Origin: a virus
Virus record (IMG/VR): IMGVR_UViG_3300042673_000631
Coordinates: 1 to 52,123 of that record
Length of the DNA: 52,123 nucleotides
Strand: one strand, 5' to 3'
The notes below the pieces were generated by a model that did no database searches, was not told where the DNA came from, and saw nothing but the letters and a program-made list of their open reading frames with translations. Positions 1-6,408 of this stretch are shown here, piece after piece. Both the position numbers and the translations under genes were made by a program. How positions within the stretch are numbered: the first letter of the stretch is position 1; each line of letters opens with the position of its first letter.

Positions 1-2
1 TG

Positions 3-56
3 TGGCGACCGTCTGACATGCAAGAAATTGCTGACCGATTTCAAAGAAAGACTTGA
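3..56 (+). CDS. possible 3' end of a gene cut by the left edge
   Basis: An open frame enters from the left edge and stops at TGA 54-56, reading WRPSDMQEIADRFQRKT. The piece MQEIADRF resembles the first helices of a helix-turn-helix. The stop codon overlaps the -35 of the next promoter, the same arrangement seen at 845/850. With only 17 residues no family can be assigned. It could be chance, but an upstream gene ending here fits the genome's packing. Confidence 0.3.
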   Translation, partial: WRPSDMQEIADRFQRKT

Positions 57-81
57 CACGGGTTTAGTTTTCTGGAAGACT
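53..81 (+). promoter_or_regulatory. repeated phage promoter, copy 1
   Basis: TTGACA at 53-58, a 17-base spacer starting CGGGTTTAG, then AAGACT at 76-81. Five other copies share the -35 and the GGTTTAG spacer block, and all lie just upstream of Shine-Dalgarno-led small-gene operons. It probably drives the genes from 104 to 845. Confidence 0.75.
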
Positions 82-103
82 TCTTTTGTCGGAGGGAGAC
101 AAA

Positions 104-343
104 ATGACACACACAGCATTCACCGCAACCGCACCTGACGGATTCGTCTGGAAACGCAAAACAAAAGGGCATTTCAGCCACGCAGTTCTTGGCTTCAACC
201 CTTACCTCGGAGACTGGCACATCGTAGGTTTCCGTTCAACACTTGCATCAGCACAAAAAGAGGCAATGAAAGCAAGCGGTGGCATCGGATCGTGGAGTCC
301 TTACAGCGAAGTAATCATCGTTGAGACAGTGGAGGTGGAGTGA
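104..343 (+). CDS. small hypothetical protein
   Basis: This 79-residue protein starts at ATG 104 behind a strong GGAGGGA site. An upstream in-frame start at 86 would bypass that site. The sequence is rich in aromatic residues (FVWKRK, YLGDWHIVGF) and has no membrane segment. It is the first gene behind promoter copy 1, so it is probably expressed early. I do not recognise the family. It overlaps the next gene by one or four bases, depending on which start that gene uses. Confidence 0.7.
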   Translation: MTHTAFTATAPDGFVWKRKTKGHFSHAVLGFNPYLGDWHIVGFRSTLASAQKEAMKASGGIGSWSPYSEVIIVETVEVE

Positions 344-672
344 TGCTAAACACTGATCCAACAAAACTGGCTCGCCGACAAGATCCGCACACATCTCGTG
401 CAGGTGCCAAAGATGTAGCACCCAGATCTGGATCGCAGAAAGCGAAACTGCTGGAAGCGTATGCGAATCATCCTGACGGGCTGACCGATGAGGAAGCGGG
501 CATTTTTTCAGGTTTGGCTAACAATCACGGATGCGGGTACTGGAAACGGTGTTCGGATCTGGAGCGGGAAGGGCTGATCCAGCGGACATTATTTACCCGC
601 CCAGCGTCTACAGGAAATCAACAGATCGTGAGAGCGATCACCGAAACAGGAAGAAAGGTTGTGGGAAAATGA
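343..672 (+). CDS. winged-helix/HTH protein
   Basis: About 109 residues from ATG 343 (a GTG at 340 is also possible). The middle has the layout of a small phage winged-helix protein: a helix following QKAKLLEAYANH, then LTDEEAGIFSGL, then a tyrosine/tryptophan-containing recognition region and the SDLEREGLIQR wing, ending RAITETGRKV. Such proteins bind DNA, but the target here is unknown. It lies in the promoter copy 1 operon and overlaps the next gene by four bases. Confidence 0.65.
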   Translation: MLNTDPTKLARRQDPHTSRAGAKDVAPRSGSQKAKLLEAYANHPDGLTDEEAGIFSGLANNHGCGYWKRCSDLEREGLIQRTLFTRPASTGNQQIVRAITETGRKVVGK

Positions 673-845
673 ATCTACGATGGCTTTGTGGGTCAATTTT
701 GTTCAATTTGGTGACGATGCTTTTTGTGGCGTTTGCGGAACCGAGCGGGGTGGCTTTTATTACGGTTGTGATGCTTGGTTGTTCGTTGGTCTTGATGGTG
801 TTGGGGATGCGAAAGTTGGATCCCGACAATAAATACTTTGACTAA
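669..845 (+). CDS. small two-helix membrane protein
   Basis: From ATG 669 this 58-residue protein has two hydrophobic stretches (LCGSILFNLVTMLFVAF and VAFITVVMLGCSLVLMVLGM) and a short charged C-terminus. An upstream in-frame extension to 531 would lie inside the preceding gene and is rejected. It is likely an inner-membrane protein of unknown role, last in the promoter copy 1 operon. Confidence 0.65.
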   Translation: MNLRWLCGSILFNLVTMLFVAFAEPSGVAFITVVMLGCSLVLMVLGMRKLDPDNKYFD

Positions 846-849
846 TGAC

Positions 850-878
850 TTGACAGGGGTTTAGTTTTCTGTCAGACT
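850..878 (+). promoter_or_regulatory. repeated phage promoter, copy 2
   Basis: TTGACA 850-855, a 17-base spacer starting GGGGTTTAG, then CAGACT 873-878. It lies five bases after the stop of the preceding gene and 24 bases before the ATG at 902, which has an AAAGGAG ribosome site. Confidence 0.75.
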
Positions 879-901
879 TCTTATACAAGGAAAGGAGCCA
901 A

Positions 902-1309
902 ATGACCAGTTACACCCACCAAGAAGCCGAAAGTCTCAAAGCGGAACTTCGGGAACTTGCCTCGCAAGTTTTGGAGTACAAAGCAACCGCTTACATGGTT
1001 GCCAAGGAACAGACCGCTCACCAGCGTCGGACACACCAGCCTGCTGGCGAAAGCAAGAGGTGGTACGCAGGTTCCAAAATTGCTGGCTTAACTTGGACGG
1101 AATTTGCTAAAGAGTTTGGTTTGGAGTACGAGATCCACACAGATGTTGGCGATGACCAAGGCAGGTACTACACCAAAAAAGAAGCGGTTGAAATCCGAAT
1201 GGAATCCTGCGAAGAAGAGTTTGTCCGCTTCATGTTTCACCAGTCCTACGACGATCCTGAAACATTTAAAAAAGTAGTCGCTTTCTTAAAAAAGGAGGAA
1301 ATTAAATGA
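902..1309 (+). CDS. hypothetical protein
   Basis: A 135-residue, highly charged protein with ATG at 902 behind AAAGGAG. The N-terminal ~45 residues (QEAESLKAELRELASQVLEY) look like an amphipathic helix or short coiled coil. The middle is aromatic (WYAGSKIAGLTWTEF) and the C-terminus is acidic then lysine-rich. It is the first gene of the promoter copy 2 operon. I do not recognise a family. Confidence 0.7.
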   Translation: MTSYTHQEAESLKAELRELASQVLEYKATAYMVAKEQTAHQRRTHQPAGESKRWYAGSKIAGLTWTEFAKEFGLEYEIHTDVGDDQGRYYTKKEAVEIRMESCEEEFVRFMFHQSYDDPETFKKVVAFLKKEEIK

Positions 1310-1530
1310 CCATGACAGAAAAAAATAAAAACACAATCAAGAAAAATCGGCTTGAGATTGAACAGCAACTGCAAGACCTTGAATCTCAGATCGCTTCACT
1401 TCGCAGTAAGTTTGAACTTGATGAGTTTGAAACTTATATGGGTCATACAGCAAACAACATGATGGTGAGAGTTATGGAACTAGGTTTACTTATTGCCACT
1501 AATCGTGCGCTCATTGTGGGGGCTAAATGA
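1306..1530 (+). CDS. small coiled-coil hypothetical protein
   Basis: A 74-residue protein overlapping its neighbour by four bases, with an AAAAAGGAGGA site just upstream (a second ATG at 1312 is possible). The first ~45 residues, including IEQQLQDLESQIASLRSK, form a clear heptad-rich helix; the rest is uncharged. It is probably oligomeric. Function unknown. Confidence 0.65.
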   Translation: MTMTEKNKNTIKKNRLEIEQQLQDLESQIASLRSKFELDEFETYMGHTANNMMVRVMELGLLIATNRALIVGAK

Positions 1531-1712
1531 AAATAGTTGAGGGCACACGAGCGATCTACAAAAACAAGACAGGCACAGTGGTCGCTATCGGTCAACACGG
1601 GATGGGTTACTGGGATCCCGATACCAACCAAAAAGGCAATGACGGCATGCGACTGGTAGCAATCGCCGATCTCACCGTGATCGTTCCAACAACCTATGAG
1701 GAGGGTAAATGA
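1527..1712 (+). CDS. small hypothetical protein
   Basis: A 61-residue protein starting in an ATGA overlap with the preceding gene. The pattern GTRAIYKNKTGTVVAIG at the N-terminus suggests a small beta-barrel (KOW/SH3-like) fold, but this rests on pattern only. It is co-transcribed with the genes from 902 to 2328. Confidence 0.6.
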   Translation: MKIVEGTRAIYKNKTGTVVAIGQHGMGYWDPDTNQKGNDGMRLVAIADLTVIVPTTYEEGK

Positions 1713-1897
1713 GCAAGATACAGGAAGTCCCCAAGTTCAAAGATGGGGAATGGCATTGGCAGGAAATTATCGGGGGGACATGGGTTTGGGAAAAGTCCCA
1801 TACCCACCCGATCACGGGGGCGTACACGCCTGAGGAGCATGAGGAAATGCAAGAAATGTTTGATGCTGAATTTGACGAAATGGAGGAATTCGTATGA
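1709..1897 (+). CDS. small acidic hypothetical protein
   Basis: A 62-residue protein preceded by GAGGAGGG, with a four-base overlap to the preceding gene. It has an aromatic N-terminal half (EWHWQEIIGGTWVWEK) and a strongly acidic, methionine-rich C-terminal helix. It is not recognisable as any family. Confidence 0.6.
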   Translation: MSKIQEVPKFKDGEWHWQEIIGGTWVWEKSHTHPITGAYTPEEHEEMQEMFDAEFDEMEEFV

Positions 1898-2328
1898 CAA
1901 CAATTATTGAAAACTGGGAAAAGCGAGTCAAAGAAACATTTGGTGGGGATCTTCCTTCAGTTGTTGAGGTTGAACATTTTGAGAAGAATGCCGACTCAAG
2001 TGACTTGATGCGAATGATGGTCAAGACCGTTCATTATGGGGTTCGGGTTCTGTTTCCGATTTCTAAAATTGACCATGTGGTTGTTTCAGCATTTCAGCGT
2101 CAAACTGAGTTGGAGGGTTTGGTTATTCCAGCGGATCATGGTGGAATGTCGGATGTTCACTTTGGAGCCAACATGAAATTGATCTTGCCTAACCGAAGCA
2201 TTTTTGGTGTTACTGCCATCACTTTTGGATGCGACCATGAAATGGATCATCGGCAGAAAGGCAATTGCTACTACGAGTCGCAATGCTCTAAGTGCAGTTA
2301 TTCGTATGTGGTTGACTCTGGCGACTAA
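1894..2328 (+). CDS. hypothetical protein with C-terminal Cys/His residues
   Basis: A 144-residue protein starting in an ATGA overlap. The last ~35 residues carry a possible metal-binding cluster: C and H in FGCDHEMDH, then C residues in NCYYESQCSKCSYSY. The N-terminal part has no obvious motif. It ends the left small-gene operon, just before the terminator at 2352-2380. Confidence 0.65.
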   Translation: MTTIIENWEKRVKETFGGDLPSVVEVEHFEKNADSSDLMRMMVKTVHYGVRVLFPISKIDHVVVSAFQRQTELEGLVIPADHGGMSDVHFGANMKLILPNRSIFGVTAITFGCDHEMDHRQKGNCYYESQCSKCSYSYVVDSGD

Positions 2329-2351
2329 AGCAAACTGAAGTAAAAGTCAAG

Positions 2352-2380
2352 TGGGGTGATGCTTCGGCTCACCCCATTTT
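2352..2380 (+). terminator. rho-independent terminator with UUCG loop
   Basis: The arms TGGGGTGA (2352-2359) and TCACCCCA (2369-2376) pair perfectly. Inside, past a single bulged T, GC-TTCG-GC closes with a UUCG tetraloop, and TTTT follows directly. It separates the left small-gene operon from the portal operon. Confidence 0.85.
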
Positions 2381-2382
2381 GC

Positions 2383-2395
2383 TATCCTCGCCATG
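2383..2395 (+). promoter_or_regulatory. -10 element of a probably leaderless start
   Basis: TATCCT (2383-2388) is followed by six bases and then the in-frame GTG at 2395, with no ribosome site between. The same TATNNT-six bases-start layout occurs before the genes at 30479 and 45912, and TAGCAT-six bases-GTG before 34869. Such spacing fits leaderless transcripts, which are common in actinobacteria. No clear -35 is visible. Confidence 0.55.
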
Positions 2396-3834
2396 TGGCT
2401 GACATGCGTGAACTAGGAACATCAGGATTTCAACATTCTGGCGGTTCTGTAACAGACGAATTTTTAGCGAATCTTCAAGGTATTCGTGGTATTCGTACAT
2501 GGCGTGAAATGGCTGATAACGATCCCGTGGTCGGTGCGATGCTGTTTGCTGTTGAACGGCTGATCCTGAATCTGAAATGGAAAGTAGATCCCTTTGTTGA
2601 AGAGGGCAAGACCAAAGCATCCAAGAAAGATGAAAAGGTCGCCGAATTTGTTGAGCAATGCTTGTACGACATGGAAAACTCTTGGGATGGAACGGTCGCC
2701 GAGATCCTGTCGTTTCTGACTTACGGCTGGTCGTACTCCGAGATCGTCTACAAGAAGCGTGGCGGGATGGACACCAAAGACAAGTCCAAGCGATCCAAAT
2801 TTAATGACCAAAAAATTGGTTGGAGAAAGATTTCTAACCGAGCGCAAGAAACATTGTTCCAGTGGGACATTGATGAATCTGGCGATGTGAGAGCAATGCA
2901 ACAATTAGACCCGTCTGGCGGTCGTGGTCTGGTGTCAATTCCCATTGAGAAGGCTCTGCACTTCCGTACAACCTCCGCTAGAAACAATCCTGAAGGACGA
3001 AGCCTTTTACGCAATGCGTACCGCCCGTGGCGATTTAAACGCACCATTGAAGAAATTGAAGCGATCGGCATTGAACGAGATCTGGCTGGTCTGCCAGTCG
3101 CTTATGTCCCGCCGTCCATGCTTTCGTCCACCGCAACAACAGACGAAGTGTCTGCCCGCAATGCGATCCAAAACATGGTGCGTGGAATCAAACGAAACCA
3201 AAACGAAGGCATCCTTTTCCCGCTCGCTTTTGACGAGGGTGGGCGAGAGATGTACAAACTGACTCTTCTGTCCAGTGGTGGCAACCGCCAGTTCAACACT
3301 GATGCCATTGTTGCCCGCTATGACCAGCGAATCACAATGACAATTTTGGCTGACTTCATTTTGTTGGGTCACGAAAAAGTCGGTTCGTTCGCTTTGGGTT
3401 CGTCAAAGATTGACTTGTTTCTGACTGCGATCGCCCAGATGACCGCTCAGATTTCTGATGTGTTCAACAAGGATGCTGTTCCGAGATTGTTGAAGTTGAA
3501 CGGTATGGATCCCCAGCGCGCACCCGTGATGCGAGTGGAAGAGTTGCAGTCCACCGATCTAACTGTTCTTGGTGACTTCATCACCAAAATGGCTGGTGCT
3601 GGAGCGTTGCAAGTTGATTCTGGTCTGGATGAGTTTGTTCGTGATCTTGCTGGCTTGCCACCAAAGGTTGAAGAAGAGGGTGCTTTACAACAAGGTGCCC
3701 AGATGCAACCGAATGCGATGCCCCAACCTCCTGTAGCACCGCAGTCTGCTCCACCCGCTGAAGCGCAACCTGCTCAAGCCCCGCCCGCTCAAGCGTCTGG
3801 TAGTGGTTCGGTTGAAGACTACATCATTCAATAA
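2395..3834 (+). CDS. portal protein
   Basis: The portal is the dodecameric channel through which DNA enters and leaves the capsid. The ~479-residue sequence has the layout of the DUF935 (Mu gp29-like) portal group: an early WREMADNDPVVGAML segment, helix-rich middle and a stem region with RYDQRITMTILADFILLG. The C-terminus is a Pro/Gln/Ala-rich tail ending SGSVEDYIIQ. I chose GTG 2395 (or ATG 2404) because the in-frame ATG at 2356 lies inside the terminator hairpin. It is followed, with overlap, by the MuF-like gene, the usual head-gene order. Confidence 0.85.
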   Translation: MADMRELGTSGFQHSGGSVTDEFLANLQGIRGIRTWREMADNDPVVGAMLFAVERLILNLKWKVDPFVEEGKTKASKKDEKVAEFVEQCLYDMENSWDGTVAEILSFLTYGWSYSEIVYKKRGGMDTKDKSKRSKFNDQKIGWRKISNRAQETLFQWDIDESGDVRAMQQLDPSGGRGLVSIPIEKALHFRTTSARNNPEGRSLLRNAYRPWRFKRTIEEIEAIGIERDLAGLPVAYVPPSMLSSTATTDEVSARNAIQNMVRGIKRNQNEGILFPLAFDEGGREMYKLTLLSSGGNRQFNTDAIVARYDQRITMTILADFILLGHEKVGSFALGSSKIDLFLTAIAQMTAQISDVFNKDAVPRLLKLNGMDPQRAPVMRVEELQSTDLTVLGDFITKMAGAGALQVDSGLDEFVRDLAGLPPKVEEEGALQQGAQMQPNAMPQPPVAPQSAPPAEAQPAQAPPAQASGSGSVEDYIIQ

Positions 3835-4702
3835 AGCCTCACCTTTAACGCCAAACGAGATCGGGATGGCTGGTGCTGTCTCTCAAATTTCGTCAAGTTT
3901 GTCTCGGAGTTTGTTGGGTGTTATTGGTGGTTCGTCGGATGGTGTAACTGCTTTGGGTCGGTTGAGTTCGGTTGATATTTTGGATCAACTTCAGGACTTA
4001 ACACCAGCAATTATTGGTCCGTTGATAAACGAACTTAACTTGTCTGCCATTGATGCGATTGCTTCTATCCCGCCACAGTTAAGCATCGGAGTCAGTTTCA
4101 ATACCACTGACCCTCGCGCGCTCGCGTGGGCGACCCAGCGGGCTGGCGAGTTCGTTGTCCAAATCAGTGACGAGGTACGGTCACAGATCAGGGATCTGAT
4201 CTCTCGTGGATACCGTGACCAAATGACTGTAGATGCCATTGCAAGAGAACTACGGAACATTGTCGGGTTGCATTCTCGTTGGGCTACCGCAGTGGAAAAC
4301 ATGTATGTACGAACACTTGACGGGCTTATCAATTCTGGTGTTGCATTAGGTATGGCGACTACGCAGGCAACCAGTCTTGCGGGGGCGTACCGTGACAAGT
4401 TGATCGCTTCACGGGCTAACACGATCGCCAGAACCGAAGTCATTGGGGCTAATAACGCTGGACGCTATTTGGGGTGGCAACAGTTCATGCAACAGTCTGG
4501 TTATCCGCCGAACTTGATGCAGAAAGAATGGGTTGTTGGTCCTGACGGTTGGCAGGGGATTAATGTATGCGATCTGTGTCTTGAGTTAGATGGCACGATT
4601 GTTGGTGTGAATGATGAGTTTCCTAGTGGTCGGTTGATGCCTCCGTTGCATCCGAATTGTCGTTGTACTGCTTTGCTGATTTTTCCTGAGGATGGTTTGT
4701 GA
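3803..4702 (+). CDS. MuF-like phage head morphogenesis protein
   Basis: MuF-type (SPP1 gp7-like) minor head proteins associate with the portal and are ejected or help DNA exit. The evidence is the C-terminal region: TIARTEVIGANNAG followed by WVVGPDGWQGINVCDLC, and the terminal PPLHPNCRCTALLIF, with three cysteines and a histidine in the canonical MuF spacing. The start is uncertain: GTG 3803 overlaps the portal gene by 32 bases, while ATG 3866 would shorten it by 21 residues. It is not itself fused to a toxin; the effector-like domains are encoded separately just downstream. Confidence 0.85.
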   Translation: MVRLKTTSFNKASPLTPNEIGMAGAVSQISSSLSRSLLGVIGGSSDGVTALGRLSSVDILDQLQDLTPAIIGPLINELNLSAIDAIASIPPQLSIGVSFNTTDPRALAWATQRAGEFVVQISDEVRSQIRDLISRGYRDQMTVDAIARELRNIVGLHSRWATAVENMYVRTLDGLINSGVALGMATTQATSLAGAYRDKLIASRANTIARTEVIGANNAGRYLGWQQFMQQSGYPPNLMQKEWVVGPDGWQGINVCDLCLELDGTIVGVNDEFPSGRLMPPLHPNCRCTALLIFPEDGL

Positions 4703-6408
4703 TGCCGTACAAGATTGAGCAGAGGGCTGACAAGTTTGTTGTTGTTCGTGAAGACGGCGGGAGAGTTGTTGGTACGCATTCGTCTAGGGCTAAGGCGACG
4801 GCTCATGTGCGGGCTTTGTATGCAAATGTTAAGGATGCCATTGAGAAGGCAAAGTTTGCTTCTCGTAGCGAAGCAGGCAAGTACGCCGCTCACATTCGGT
4901 GGATGCGAGAGCGGGGTATGGAACCGTTAACGCCTGATGCTTGGCGTAGCCAGAACGCTCAACCAGTTCAACCGACAAGAAGTTCTTATGAAAGTTCGTT
5001 AGATGCGATCACAAGTTTTGCTAGTGATGAGTTTCAAAGCAGATTGCGTGATGCCGGTGCTTCTATAAGGGGTAGTAGGTATGACGGTGGCAGATTGGTT
5101 CCGTTAGGAGAATATTTAAATATTCAAAACGAAATGTCTGTGGTTAGAGTTCGTAACCCAAATAATCCTGTGAATACAATAATTATTGGTTCTCCTCCTC
5201 TGATGGCGGTTGAACGAGAAGTCAATGAACTGGGCGGGTTAGTGCATAATGCGATACTAGAAAAAATGAAACAAGACGGACATATTTTGCCAAACGGTGA
5301 ATTTAATACTGCCAAACACGAAGCGTTAATGCAAGTTCGTGACGAATCGCAGGCTGTTGTTGATGAGATTAGAGCCAAAGCCAAAGAATTAGGGCTACAA
5401 CAGTTCACTGGTTATGAAAACGGTGCCCAAACTGAAGAAATGAAAATTGGGTGGCGTGGAGATCCTAAAGATATAGATACTGCGGACCTCCCTCCTCGTC
5501 TCAAAAATTTGCACGAAAAATGGGACACACTGCACCAAGAATTTTACGAAATTCCGTGGAGTGAACGAGATGCGAATGTTTCAAAAAGAGAACAGTTAGA
5601 TGCCGCTAAAGACGAATACGAGAAAGCCGCGCTCGCCGATTTTGAAACTTGGTTTAACGCTAACCACAATCCGTCAGGATCTGGAAGTCACAAAGATCAG
5701 TTTTCAAAAATAAGTAATAATCACAACAACAATATGAGAGCGGTCTGGTCTTATCCAAATTATGTGGATCGGTATGCTGAAAGTTTTAGTAAAGTCATGG
5801 AAGATCTAAATATTTCTGCCAAGTCACAAATTGGTAAATCTGACCAAATTGATTTAAGTAGAAGTAGGTTGACCAAAGCAGAAAAAGAAAAGTTTGCTAG
5901 GGACATTCACACATTTTTTCCTGCTAAAGCAATCAAAATTTTTAGTGATAGATATGGCTTACTGAAAGTAACAAAATCCAAAGGTGGTGGGCATTGGAAT
6001 GTTAGTGATGTACAAATTTTGACATCTAATTCGGAAGGTACGAACATACATGAATTTATGCATGCTTTAACTTATGCGGATCGTCGGGCTAACTTTGTGG
6101 AACAAGCATTTCTTATGCGACGGCAAACAGTTGGTGGGCGTAATAATCAGCCTATTAAAGAACGCATTGTTAATGGTTGGGAAAAACCTAAACAAACTTA
6201 TGACGGAGGAAGAGGTAGACGGTTTGACTCTCTATATATTCGTGACGAGTTTGCGGATGAATATACGGGCAGGCATTATTCGTCTGGTCATACCGAAACT
6301 ATGACAACTGGTTTGGATCGCCTGTCTGAAGGTGGCACTCATATTGAAGATCAGGATCACATGAACTCTACTTTAGGTTTGCTTGTAGCGATTGGGTTGG
6401 GACAATGA
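4702..6408 (+). CDS. tagged effector-like protein with HExxH peptidase-like domain
   Basis: About 568 residues from ATG 4702 in a TGATG junction (GTG 4699 also possible). Residues ~1-45 look like a small alpha/beta domain (KFVVVREDGGRVVG). Residues ~48-73 carry the repeated tag (AKFASRSEAGKYAAHIRW, then RGM). A long charged helical region follows. Near residue 450 is HEFMHALTYADRR, a zinc-peptidase-type motif, and an acidic segment (DEFADEY) about 65 residues later could supply the third ligand. I infer a virion protein delivered with DNA. The catalytic domain family is not recognised. Confidence 0.7.
   Translation: MPYKIEQRADKFVVVREDGGRVVGTHSSRAKATAHVRALYANVKDAIEKAKFASRSEAGKYAAHIRWMRERGMEPLTPDAWRSQNAQPVQPTRSSYESSLDAITSFASDEFQSRLRDAGASIRGSRYDGGRLVPLGEYLNIQNEMSVVRVRNPNNPVNTIIIGSPPLMAVEREVNELGGLVHNAILEKMKQDGHILPNGEFNTAKHEALMQVRDESQAVVDEIRAKAKELGLQQFTGYENGAQTEEMKIGWRGDPKDIDTADLPPRLKNLHEKWDTLHQEFYEIPWSERDANVSKREQLDAAKDEYEKAALADFETWFNANHNPSGSGSHKDQFSKISNNHNNNMRAVWSYPNYVDRYAESFSKVMEDLNISAKSQIGKSDQIDLSRSRLTKAEKEKFARDIHTFFPAKAIKIFSDRYGLLKVTKSKGGGHWNVSDVQILTSNSEGTNIHEFMHALTYADRRANFVEQAFLMRRQTVGGRNNQPIKERIVNGWEKPKQTYDGGRGRRFDSLYIRDEFADEYTGRHYSSGHTETMTTGLDRLSEGGTHIEDQDHMNSTLGLLVAIGLGQ

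Noticed and set aside
2356-2394. Portal start at the upstream ATG 2356
   Set aside because: That start is inside the terminator hairpin, and GTG 2395 or ATG 2404 fits the leaderless -10.
2464-2904. Antisense frame opposite the portal gene
   Set aside because: Shadow frame; the + strand product is a recognisable portal.
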